Of a stretch of 64,000 bases of DNA, positions 18,268 through 26,654 are shown one piece after another. Source of the stretch: Chitinophagales bacterium (lineage in GTDB: Bacteria > Bacteroidota > Bacteroidia > Chitinophagales > Saprospiraceae); assembly GCA_026928325.1 (NCBI GenBank), contig JAIXKS010000037.1:1-64000 (forward strand), given 5' to 3'. The position numbers and the translations under genes are program-made. The notes beneath the pieces were generated by a model, which did not search any database, was not told the DNA's origin, and saw only the letters and a list, made by a program, of their open reading frames with translations. Within the stretch, counting starts at the first letter, position 1. Each line of letters opens with the position of its first letter.

Positions 18268-19254
18268 TTATTTTTCGATATACATGACTTCTTTGACAGC
18301 CTGTATTACTTTAGCCGGTGTTGGCAAATACTCATCCAAGAAAGAAGCTGCATAAGGCAAAGAAGTATCCGCTGCATTGACTCTAGTGATTGGTGCATCT
18401 AAGTAATCGAATGCATATTTTTGCATCTCATAAGCGATTTCTGCACTTACTCCTGCATAAGGCCAACTTTCGTCCACGACCACCATTCTATTGGTCTTTT
18501 TAACGGAAGCAACTAAAGTTTTATAATCTAATGGTCTTATCGTTCTCAAATCAATAACTTCTGCTGAGATGCCTTCTTTTGCAAGTTCGTCAGCAGCCTG
18601 CTTAGCGACTTCCATCATTTTATTAAAGGAGACGATAGTAACATCGGTACCTTCTCTTCGCACTGCAGCCTTCCCAATCGGCACGAGATAATCACCTTCA
18701 GGTATCTCGCCTTTTAATCCGTACATGAGCTCTGATTCCATCATACATACGGGATCATTATCACGAATGGCAGACTTAAGAAGTCCTTTAGCATCGGCCG
18801 GATCTATACAAGATATTACCTTTAAGCCCGGTACATTAGCCATCCAACTTTCGAAAGTCTGTGAGTGCTGTTGTGCTAGTTGTCCAGCAGAACCAGAAGG
18901 TCCTCTAAACACAATCGGACACATAAAATCACCGCCTGATTGAGACAGTGTTTTTGCAGCATTATTGACAATCTGATCAAAGGCGAGCACTGCGAAATTC
19001 CACGTCATGAACTCAACAATAGGTCTCAAGCCATTCATGGCAGCTCCAACGCCGATTCCTGCAAAACCTAGTTCTGCGATTGGAGTATCGATTACACGCT
19101 TGGGGCCAAACTCATCCAGCATCCCTTTACTCACCTTATAAGCTCCATTGTATTCGGCAACTTCTTCACCCATAAGAAATACAGATTCGTCTCTTCTCAT
19201 TTCTTCGGACATTGCTTCTCCCAATGCTTCCCTCAGTGTCAATATTTTGGACAT
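18268..19254 (-). CDS. pdhB: Pyruvate dehydrogenase E1 component, beta subunit
   Basis: With the alpha subunit (not in this window) it decarboxylates pyruvate using thiamine diphosphate and transfers acetyl to the E2 lipoyl domains. It has 328 residues and the usual two parts: a transketolase-type pyrimidine-binding domain (~1-180, with LREALGEAMSEEM, FLMGEEVAEYNGAY and TPIAELGFAGIGVGAAMNG) and the C-terminal transketolase domain (~200-320, with VSFNKMM and VVVDESWPYAGV). The length and start are standard. A branched-chain 2-oxoacid dehydrogenase beta subunit is possible but less likely. Promoter box at 19300-19307. Confidence 0.9.
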   Translation of the reverse strand: MSKILTLREALGEAMSEEMRRDESVFLMGEEVAEYNGAYKVSKGMLDEFGPKRVIDTPIAELGFAGIGVGAAMNGLRPIVEFMTWNFAVLAFDQIVNNAAKTLSQSGGDFMCPIVFRGPSGSAGQLAQQHSQTFESWMANVPGLKVISCIDPADAKGLLKSAIRDNDPVCMMESELMYGLKGEIPEGDYLVPIGKAAVRREGTDVTIVSFNKMMEVAKQAADELAKEGISAEVIDLRTIRPLDYKTLVASVKKTNRMVVVDESWPYAGVSAEIAYEMQKYAFDYLDAPITRVNAADTSLPYAASFLDEYLPTPAKVIQAVKEVMYIEK

Positions 19255-19299
19255 AAAAATATTTTTATATTGTTTTATTTAAAAATAAAATTCAAAGTG

Positions 19300-19307
19300 C
19301 AAATATA
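19300..19307 (-). promoter_or_regulatory. -7 promoter box of pdhB
   Basis: Minus strand TATATTTG, consensus match, 45 nt upstream of the pdhB start codon. Confidence 0.5.
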
Positions 19308-19363
19308 ATCAATATTATACTTATTCACCTACATTTTAGCTATGATAAACGAATACATAGACA

Positions 19364-20623
19364 TTAGCCAAGATTAAACTTTGCCTTTATCTTATCCACG
19401 TAATCCAATTTCTCCCAAGTGAATGTTTCAATGGTCTTATGCGTAACATTACCAGATCCATCCTTAAACACTAAGTCCTTTGTTTCTGGTGTGCGGCCCA
19501 TGTGACCGTAAGAAGCCGTATCGCTATAAATTGGGCTTCTCAATTTAAGTCTTTGTTCTATAAAATACGGTCTCATATCAAACAGCTCTTTGACGATATC
19601 CGATATTTCTGCATCCGATTGTTCGACATTGGTCGTTCCGTAAGTATTGACATAAATATTGGTAGGCTCGGCTAATCCGATAGCATAGGAAACTTGAACT
19701 AAAACTTCATTACAAACACCGGCAGCTACTAGATTTTTAGCTATATGACGGGTCGCATAAGCACCGGATCTATCTACTTTACTTGGATCTTTACCTGAAA
19801 AGGCACCTCCTCCATGGGCTCCTTTACCACCGTAAGTGTCAACGATAATTTTTCGTCCGGTCAAACCTGTATCTCCATGAGGACCACCGATAACAAATTT
19901 TCCCGTTGGATTGATATGATAAATAATATCGTCGTTGAATAATTTAGCTTGATCAGCAGTGAGGCTTTTGATGACAGAAGGAATAATAATACTCAAAATA
20001 TCCTTTTTAATCGTTGCTCTCATCTCCTCATCACTATCTGTAAACTCGTCATGTTGCGTAGAAACGACAATCGTATCGATACAAATCGGTTGGTTGTCAT
20101 CACTATATTTAATGGTAACTTGAGATTTAGCATCCGGTCTCAAATACGTCATCACTTTGCCTTCTTTACGGACATTTGCTAACTCAATCAAGATTTTATG
20201 CGATAAATCCAATGCCAATGGCATAAAGTTTTGAGTTTCATTAGTAGCATAACCGAACATCATACCCTGATCACCTGCGCCTTGTTCTTCTATATTGACC
20301 TTATCAACGCCTTGATTGATATCTTGAGACTGTTCGTGAATGGCGGACAAAACACCGCAAGAATTGGCTTCGAACATATACTCTGACTTTGTGTATCCAA
20401 TCCTGCGAATCACGTCCCGTGCTATTTGCTGAACATCTAAATAAGCTCTGGATCTAACTTCTCCTGCTATAATAACTTGACCTGTTGTAACCAAGGTTTC
20501 ACATGCCACTTTCGAATCTGGATCAAATGCTAGAAAATGGTCAACGATTGCGTCTGAAATTTGGTCCGCAACCTTGTCCGGGTGTCCCTCTGAAACGGAT
20601 TCAGATGTAAATAAATATGGCAT
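19364..20623 (-). CDS. metK: S-adenosylmethionine synthetase
   Basis: Makes S-adenosylmethionine from methionine and ATP (EC 2.5.1.6). The 419-residue protein carries the signature segments [16 protein letters not shown] near the N-terminus, [12 protein letters not shown] in the middle and [19 protein letters not shown] around residues 270-290, together with the three-domain length of the family. It is transcribed alone: the promoter at 20662-20694 has both boxes. I saw no SAM riboswitch in the short leader. Confidence 0.97.
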   Translation of the reverse strand: MPYLFTSESVSEGHPDKVADQISDAIVDHFLAFDPDSKVACETLVTTGQVIIAGEVRSRAYLDVQQIARDVIRRIGYTKSEYMFEANSCGVLSAIHEQSQDINQGVDKVNIEEQGAGDQGMMFGYATNETQNFMPLALDLSHKILIELANVRKEGKVMTYLRPDAKSQVTIKYSDDNQPICIDTIVVSTQHDEFTDSDEEMRATIKKDILSIIIPSVIKSLTADQAKLFNDDIIYHINPTGKFVIGGPHGDTGLTGRKIIVDTYGGKGAHGGGAFSGKDPSKVDRSGAYATRHIAKNLVAAGVCNEVLVQVSYAIGLAEPTNIYVNTYGTTNVEQSDAEISDIVKELFDMRPYFIEQRLKLRSPIYSDTASYGHMGRTPETKDLVFKDGSGNVTHKTIETFTWEKLDYVDKIKAKFNLG

Positions 20624-20661
20624 AATTTATCATTTTTTTTAATATAAATCGAATAGAATCA

Positions 20662-20694
20662 CAAAAGTACAACTTAGCCCTAGTCTTTACCAAA
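20662..20694 (-). promoter_or_regulatory. Promoter of metK with -33 and -7 boxes
   Basis: Minus strand TTTG at 20691-20694, 21 bp spacer, then TACTTTTG at 20662-20669, an excellent fit to the Bacteroidota primary sigma promoter. The predicted leader is about 35 nt. Confidence 0.7.
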
Positions 20695-20902
20695 AGAAAA
20701 TAGGAATATTTAACCCGAATAACGCCTTCGAAAATCCTTTGCAAGTTAAAACAGCTTCAAATCATCCATTTCATTGGGCTTATTAGCTCTAACCATCGCA
20801 GTGAATAAGCTTTTCAATAACCATAGACAAAATGACATTCAAATAAACAAAATGTTCATTAATCATCGAAGAAAATACAAGATTTCCTCTTTGAAATGTT
20901 GA

Positions 20903-21511
20903 TTACTTAATCGTACAATGTAATAATGGTCTATCTTCCAGAAGACCGACAAAATGCTCTCCTTCTTCTACCCTTCCCACGCCGGAAGGAGTTCCCGTAA
21001 ATATCAAATCACCGGTTTGTAGCGTAAAGAATTTAGAAATATAGGATATCAGATAATCAAAAGAAAACAACATATCCGCGGAGCTGCCTTGTTGGAGTGT
21101 CTCCTCGCCTCTTATCAGGCTGAAACGGATATCCTCCATATTCAATTCAGATTTAGGTAAAAAACCGCCTACGCACGCTGAATTATCAAAGGATTTAGCC
21201 AATTCCCAAGGTTGGCCTTTTGCTTTTAGCTGATCTTGAAGATCTCTAGCCGTGAAATCGATACCAAGGCCGATTTCACTATAATAACTTGCTGCAAATT
21301 GTTGTTCAATCGCTTTACCGGGTTTTGTAATCTTCAATACCAATTCGAGTTCGTAATGGATATCATTACTGAAATACGGGATGTAAAAAGGTTTCCCATC
21401 TGTCAATAAAGCCGTCGAAGGCTTCATAAATATGAGTGGTGATGCCGGTATCGGATTATTTAATTCTTTAGCGTGATCTTTGTAATTACGCCCAACACAA
21501 AAGATCTTCAT
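20903..21511 (-). CDS. Fumarylacetoacetate hydrolase family protein
   Basis: A 202-residue, single-domain FAH-fold protein beginning MKIFCVGRNYKDHAKELNNP, the usual N-terminus of the short YcgM-like group (acylpyruvate hydrolase or oxaloacetate decarboxylase types). Metal-binding carboxylates are in the YELELVLKI segment, and the conserved DLIFTGTPSGVG loop is near the C-terminus. It probably cleaves or decarboxylates a small 2-oxo acid; the exact substrate cannot be inferred. It follows gldC by 35 nt and is likely co-transcribed with it. Confidence 0.85.
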   Translation of the reverse strand: MKIFCVGRNYKDHAKELNNPIPASPLIFMKPSTALLTDGKPFYIPYFSNDIHYELELVLKITKPGKAIEQQFAASYYSEIGLGIDFTARDLQDQLKAKGQPWELAKSFDNSACVGGFLPKSELNMEDIRFSLIRGEETLQQGSSADMLFSFDYLISYISKFFTLQTGDLIFTGTPSGVGRVEEGEHFVGLLEDRPLLHCTIK

Positions 21512-21546
21512 AAGTTTTCCTTCTTATCGTGAACTATTAATATCTC

Positions 21547-21906
21547 CTATTCTGGTTCGTCTGTAATAATACCGGTTTTACGACCAAAATAATCGACAAA
21601 CTGTTGCATCTCATTAGCCAATTCTTGATTATTGGTTGATCTATAGTAGGTATCTCCCAATGATCTTAGGGTTTGAAAAATGAAGCGATCCATTTCTACC
21701 ACCTGCATTTCCTTCGTCCACAAATCAATTTTGAAGGTATCCTTATATTCTTTATCAAATAAGGCTAGAGAAAAGGCTTTACATTCGGTGTAATCCGGAC
21801 CTTGAGGATTGGCTTCCGATTTCCATCGAATACCAACCGGTAATTTTTCTTCATTCAATTCTATTTCTAGCTCTATCGTTGATTTTGTTGTTATTTTGTT
21901 ATCCAT
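21547..21906 (-). CDS. gldC: Gliding motility protein GldC
   Basis: A 119-residue protein of the GldC family known from Flavobacterium, where it is associated with the gliding machinery. It has no signal peptide or membrane segment; recognisable parts are the IELEIELNEEKLPVGIRW start, the LWTKEMQVVEMDRFIFQTL centre and the DYFGRKTGI end. Presence of the gene is common in Bacteroidota and does not prove that the organism glides, but the T9SS substrates in this window are consistent with it. Followed by the FAH-family gene. Confidence 0.85.
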   Translation of the reverse strand: MDNKITTKSTIELEIELNEEKLPVGIRWKSEANPQGPDYTECKAFSLALFDKEYKDTFKIDLWTKEMQVVEMDRFIFQTLRSLGDTYYRSTNNQELANEMQQFVDYFGRKTGIITDEPE

Positions 21907-22039
21907 GATTCAATTTATTATAATAGTCAACAGCGGTGATTAATCTTTGTTTGAAATAATGAGCAGGAATTTTCAATTCAGATATTTCAAGCATTTTCAA
22001 TGGCCATTCTTCGTGATTATTCATTCAAACGATGTAGCA

Positions 22040-23233
22040 TTAACTCAAGGCTTGCTCAAAATCGTGTACGATATCTTCTATTGCTTCAATCCCTACCGAT
22101 ACGCGAATCAACCCTTCGGTTATCCCGTTGGCTTCTCGCACCGACTTATCTACGCGCAGGTGTGAACTAGAAGCCGGATGCAATATCAGCGTATCCACAT
22201 CTCCAAGTGTTGGCGCAACGGTACAATAGTTCAATTTATTAATAACCGCAAAGGCTTCTTTGGTATTGCCATCGATTTCAAAACTGAGCATGCCTCCGTA
22301 GTACTTCATTTGTTTGGTGGCAATGTCATGGTACTTATTGTCAGCAAGACCATTGTAATTCACCCTTCTGACCTTTGGATGCTCCTTTAAAAAAGCTGCT
22401 AATTGACCGGCATTTTCACTATGGCTTATCATTCTTAGGTACAAGGTCTTCAGGCCATTGTTCAATAACCATGCATCCCATGGATTGCAGGTTGCCCCGA
22501 TGAGTTTTAGAGTAGCACCGATTTGATTTTTCACCTTTTCATGGTGCGAAACGATAATCCCTGCAATAGAATTTCCATGTCCATTCAGGTATTTGGTTGT
22601 GGAGTGAATAACAAAATCGATACCTTGACCCAATGGTTGCTGAATAACTGGCGTACAAAAAGTATTGTCCACACATGACCATATCCCGTATTTTCGGGCT
22701 ACTTTAGCTACAGCGTAGATATCGATACATCTAAGGGTTGGATTAGAAGGTGTTTCAAAATAAATCATTTTGATATCCCTGTTTGATTGGAGTATAGACT
22801 CGAGCTCATCCATATTGTAAAAATCGCAATATTGAATTTTAATGCCTAAATTGACCAAGATTTTTTGAAATAATTCAGTCGTACCTCCGTACAAATCCTG
22901 TTGTGTAAGAATAGTATCTCCAGATTTGAGTAAGGACATCATCAGTATAGAAATGGCCGACATACCCGAACTCGTCAGAAAACCATAAGCGTTAAGACCA
23001 GTGCCATACGCTTCGAGATCGGCTATTTTTTGAGCTACGGCATCTACGGTTGGATTACCATATCGGCTATACACATAACCTTCTTTATCACCACGAAAAA
23101 TCTCAGCGCTATCCTGGATATGATCAAAAGCGAAAGAAGATGTTGAAAAAATCGGAAGTTGGTGCGGTTTGCTATCGTGTGACTGTGGTAATTCCTTAAC
23201 ACAAAGTGACTGAATTGTCATTTTTTTAGCCAT
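22040..23233 (-). CDS. PLP-dependent trans-sulfuration enzyme (methionine gamma-lyase / cystathionine gamma-synthase family)
   Basis: A 397-residue fold-type I enzyme of sulfur amino acid metabolism. It shows SRYGNPT (cofactor phosphate of the neighbouring subunit), SSGMSAI, the aromatic stacking region QQDLYGGT, ETPSNPT, the Asp of VDNTF and the PLP-binding lysine in VIHSTTKYLNGHG (about residue 205). The C-terminal SVGIEAIEDIVHDFEQAL is typical. Members include methionine gamma-lyase, cystathionine gamma-synthase/lyase and homocysteine synthase, and sequence alone does not decide. Start may be the ATG at 23233 or the one at 23221. It lies 34 nt after a TonB receptor gene, suggesting co-transcription. 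Confidence 0.88.
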   Translation of the reverse strand: MAKKMTIQSLCVKELPQSHDSKPHQLPIFSTSSFAFDHIQDSAEIFRGDKEGYVYSRYGNPTVDAVAQKIADLEAYGTGLNAYGFLTSSGMSAISILMMSLLKSGDTILTQQDLYGGTTELFQKILVNLGIKIQYCDFYNMDELESILQSNRDIKMIYFETPSNPTLRCIDIYAVAKVARKYGIWSCVDNTFCTPVIQQPLGQGIDFVIHSTTKYLNGHGNSIAGIIVSHHEKVKNQIGATLKLIGATCNPWDAWLLNNGLKTLYLRMISHSENAGQLAAFLKEHPKVRRVNYNGLADNKYHDIATKQMKYYGGMLSFEIDGNTKEAFAVINKLNYCTVAPTLGDVDTLILHPASSSHLRVDKSVREANGITEGLIRVSVGIEAIEDIVHDFEQALS

Positions 23234-23267
23234 AGAAAAAAAATTTGATTGATTGATATTTATATTT

Positions 23268-25790
23268 TTAAAAATCCACTCTTAGTTTGACATTAATACG
23301 GCGCCCCGTCAGGTTATTCGGCAGCGCATATTCTTCATTTAGTAATGTTTTCACCCAATTGACCGAGGCTTGATTTGCAATGCCAAGGAGATTGAAGGCT
23401 TCAACACTCAACCAGCTATTTTGTGCAAATGAAAAAATACTTTTGGGTTTCGTTTGCTTCCATTCTGCCTTCCAAAGTTGAAATGAAAATCCAACATCTA
23501 CCCTTTTATAAGGTTTTAGTCGGAAAAAGTTTCTAAATTCAATATTGTTTTCTCTTGGGCCATAAGGAAGACCGGTACCTACTGAAAAATTAAGGTTGAC
23601 TTTGATATTTTCATTTTTCGGTAGATAATCTTGAAAAAACATATTTAAAGTCATGAATTGGTCAGTTGGTCTCGGCACGTCAGCCACCACATAGGGCGTT
23701 CTAACAGAATCTACAACCGTGTATCTAAGATGATCGACACCATTCAACGCCTCACGAGCACGGAGGAAAGATAGATTGATCCAAGACTCAGCTCCCGGAA
23801 CAAACTCTCCATTAATCCTAAAGTCCAATCCTGTAATATATCCAGTGGCGTCATTCTCCCCGGAATACCGAATTCGAACGTTATCGACTTCATAGGAGAC
23901 CATGTCATTGAGCTTCTTATAATACAATTCGCTGATGATCCTAAATGGCTTCTTACTGATACCAGGCCAATCAAAATCATAGGACAATCCTCCGACAACA
24001 TGTATTGACTTTTGAGATTTCAAATCAGTATTGACCGTACCATCCGGGCGGCGCATTTCACGATATACAGGAGTTTGATTATAAACACCACCTGCTATCT
24101 TAAAAGAAATGCTTTTATCCCAAGCCAAGGGTCGATAATACAATTGTGCACGTGGACTCAGCAATAATTCTTCATTGATGCTCCTATAGGTTGCCCGAAC
24201 TCCTGCTATCAATTTAAATTCATGGTTTGCGCTTCTAATCGAAACGGCATCCTGAACATAGGCCTGCAATTTATCGTTATTGAGCTCGTTTTGAGTTTTT
24301 AAGACCTTCGACAACAAGATGGATTCGCCCACATAAGGCACGGAATATCCCGCTGAATCCAGTCTTTCCCATTCATTGAGTTTATCATCAAAAAACTCAT
24401 GTTGATATTTGAGACTCCACTGCAAAAAGTGTGTGGACGCTTCTTTTTCTGAATCGGGTTGTAATTCGATACCGCCTTTATATTCGATATTATAAATCTG
24501 ATTAAACAAATAGTTTCTAGTATATGTATGTTGCGTTCCCGTACCTAAAACGGCAATCTCCTTGCCCGTATTTTCGCCAATTGCAGACTCTATTTGAGAT
24601 AAGCGATAGTATCCCAAAATGTCATATTTTTCTTCTTCTGCGGCTTTATACCCAGAAACCAATAGTTTCATTACTAAAGGATTTCGATCTCGCTCCGGAA
24701 CATAGATCAGGGATGCTCCGGTCATTGCATAATTAAAATTATCGTTTTCTTGCCCTTCAAAAATCGTATTCAATTCTAATTGGTAGTCAATAGTACCCTT
24801 TTTGCTTTTGCCTGAAGCCGGTGTAAAATTATAATTACTCGTATTATAATTAGCTAAAAGGCTTACTTGGAAAGTCTTAGATAATTCATAACTCAAAAAA
24901 GCCTGCAAATCCATAAAAGTAGGCACATATTCTCCTTTAATGTCGAGGGAGCTTAGCAAATTAGCATTGGATTTATAGCGCCATCCTAGTAGGTACCGAA
25001 GTTTGTTGTAAGCATTTGGGCCTAGACGTTTGCTACCTTCGAGGTGCAAGGATGTACCTAGAAAGCTCGCTGTAGCGCTGCCTCTAAAATCTGTCGGAAC
25101 CTTGTATCGGATATCCAAGACAGAAGACATTTTATCACCAAATTTACTTTCATAGCCACCTGAAGAAAAATCCAAATCTCGAATAAGGTCAATATTTGGA
25201 AAACTCAAACCTTCTTGTTGTCCACTGCGAATCAACTGTGGTCTAAAAATTTCAAAATCATTGACATAGATTAGATTTTCATCATAATTTCCACCTCTAA
25301 CACTGTACTGAGAGGTTAATTCGCCACCTGCTCCGGCATTGAGACCCAGTGCGATGTGCGGCAAAATACTTTCAAAATTGCCCGAAGCTGTAGGTAGGAT
25401 TTTTAGTTCGGTCACTTCCTCTCTTACCATACCTACATCTTCAATCTTTGCGGCACGTACATAGATTTCCATGCCCGTAGATTTAGAAGCCATTTCGATA
25501 TTAATATTCCTTTTTTGGCCGGGTTTCATGGGATTAATCTGAAGCGTCACATCTTCATAACCCACGCGAACGATTTTGATTTTTACTTTTTCATTGGCCG
25601 GAATTTCAATCTTGTACAAACCATGATAATCCGATTCAACCGCATTTTTTGTACCTTCCTGCACAATAGACGCAAATTCTATACCTTCACCACTTTCTAT
25701 ATCTTTGACAATACCGAATACAACAGGAGATTGAGCGGACACCCAAATCAAGCACAATAAAAAGAAAATAGTCCCCAAAAATTTTTTCAT
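23268..25790 (-). CDS. TonB-dependent outer membrane receptor with carboxypeptidase-regulatory-like domain
   Basis: An 840-residue receptor. The start at 25790 (MKKFLGTIFFLLCLIWVSAQ) gives a proper signal peptide; an open frame extends seven codons further upstream. Domains: carboxypeptidase-regulatory-like (~20-105, VFGIVKDIESGEGIEFASI), plug (~115-225, with SQYSVRGGNYDENLIYVND and DKMSSVLDIRYK), then a long beta-barrel ending in KLRVDF. It imports an unknown nutrient with TonB energy. The PLP-dependent sulfur amino acid enzyme follows after 34 nt, which hints at, but does not prove, a sulfur-compound substrate. Confidence 0.9.
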   Translation of the reverse strand: MKKFLGTIFFLLCLIWVSAQSPVVFGIVKDIESGEGIEFASIVQEGTKNAVESDYHGLYKIEIPANEKVKIKIVRVGYEDVTLQINPMKPGQKRNINIEMASKSTGMEIYVRAAKIEDVGMVREEVTELKILPTASGNFESILPHIALGLNAGAGGELTSQYSVRGGNYDENLIYVNDFEIFRPQLIRSGQQEGLSFPNIDLIRDLDFSSGGYESKFGDKMSSVLDIRYKVPTDFRGSATASFLGTSLHLEGSKRLGPNAYNKLRYLLGWRYKSNANLLSSLDIKGEYVPTFMDLQAFLSYELSKTFQVSLLANYNTSNYNFTPASGKSKKGTIDYQLELNTIFEGQENDNFNYAMTGASLIYVPERDRNPLVMKLLVSGYKAAEEEKYDILGYYRLSQIESAIGENTGKEIAVLGTGTQHTYTRNYLFNQIYNIEYKGGIELQPDSEKEASTHFLQWSLKYQHEFFDDKLNEWERLDSAGYSVPYVGESILLSKVLKTQNELNNDKLQAYVQDAVSIRSANHEFKLIAGVRATYRSINEELLLSPRAQLYYRPLAWDKSISFKIAGGVYNQTPVYREMRRPDGTVNTDLKSQKSIHVVGGLSYDFDWPGISKKPFRIISELYYKKLNDMVSYEVDNVRIRYSGENDATGYITGLDFRINGEFVPGAESWINLSFLRAREALNGVDHLRYTVVDSVRTPYVVADVPRPTDQFMTLNMFFQDYLPKNENIKVNLNFSVGTGLPYGPRENNIEFRNFFRLKPYKRVDVGFSFQLWKAEWKQTKPKSIFSFAQNSWLSVEAFNLLGIANQASVNWVKTLLNEEYALPNNLTGRRINVKLRVDF

Positions 25791-25903
25791 CTCCCTATTC
25801 CAATTTAACATCTACCTTAAACGTCAAAATATGACAATTATTTTAGAAATATCGAATCATCATGGTTACTCCCGAACACCATGAACCAGTAGGCTCACAA
25901 ATC

Positions 25904-26578
25904 CTAAGCATAAAAACCTCTGATTCCAATATTCTTTAAGGCATAAACCGCGAGATTGGGATTTTCAGCACTAAACACACTGTTTCCAGCGACGAGTACA
26001 TCTGCACCCGCTTGGAGAATGGATTCTGCATTTTGTTGTCCAACACCGCCATCTACTTCTATCAAGGCATGAGCATTTCTAGTCGTAATTAATTCTCTAA
26101 GGGCTTTTATTTTATTAATCGTATTGTAAATAAACTTTTGACCTCCAAAACCCGGGTTAACGCTCATAAGGACGACGATATCCACATCTTCGATGATATC
26201 TTCTATTTGATGGATAGAAGTATGAGGATTGACAGCTACTCCAGCCTTCGCTCCGGTCGTCTTAATCTGCTGAATCACCCGATGCAAATGTGGACAAGCT
26301 TCGATATGTACCGAGATATGATCTGCACCTGCATCTCTAAATGTCTCTATATATCTTTCTGGCTTTTCGATCATTAAATGCACATCGAGCGGCAATTTGC
26401 TATATTTTTTTGCGACTTTGACGATTTCTGGACCAAATGAGATATTCGGGACGAAAATGCCATCCATGATATCTACATGAAGCCAATCTGCCTCAGTATT
26501 ATTAATCATTTGGATATCTCGCTCAAGATTACCAAAATCTGCGGCGAGGAGTGACGGTGCTATTAAATGTTTAACCAT
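25904..26578 (-). CDS. rpe: Ribulose-phosphate 3-epimerase
   Basis: Interconverts ribulose 5-phosphate and xylulose 5-phosphate in the pentose phosphate pathway (EC 5.1.3.1). From the ATG at 26578 it is 224 residues with a TIM-barrel pattern: IAPSLLAADFGNL at the start, the metal-binding HVDIMDG and DVHLMIEKP, the catalytic-loop MSVNPGFGGQKF and the phosphate-binding VDGGVG. An in-frame ATG at 26614 would add 12 residues that overlap the upstream terminator and lack similarity, so I reject it. Confidence 0.95.
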   Translation of the reverse strand: MVKHLIAPSLLAADFGNLERDIQMINNTEADWLHVDIMDGIFVPNISFGPEIVKVAKKYSKLPLDVHLMIEKPERYIETFRDAGADHISVHIEACPHLHRVIQQIKTTGAKAGVAVNPHTSIHQIEDIIEDVDIVVLMSVNPGFGGQKFIYNTINKIKALRELITTRNAHALIEVDGGVGQQNAESILQAGADVLVAGNSVFSAENPNLAVYALKNIGIRGFYA

Positions 26579-26585
26579 ATGCTCT

Positions 26586-26633
26586 AAAATAAAAAAACTC
26601 AATATTGGACGCAAAGGTCACAATATTGAGTTT
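26586..26633 (-). terminator. Rho-independent terminator after the PKD metalloprotease gene
   Basis: A perfect 13-bp inverted repeat (AAACTCAATATTG at 26595-26607 and its complement at 26621-26633) with a 13-nt loop, followed on the minus strand by a run of T residues (TTTTTTTATTTT). It lies 22 nt after the protease stop codon and before rpe. Confidence 0.8.
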
Positions 26634-26654
26634 AATATTCAAATAAATTTAATA

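Noticed and set aside
20624..20902. Possible SAM riboswitch ahead of metK
   Set aside because: The promoter at 20662-20694 leaves only about a 35-nt leader, too short, and no SAM-I or SAM-II motif is visible.
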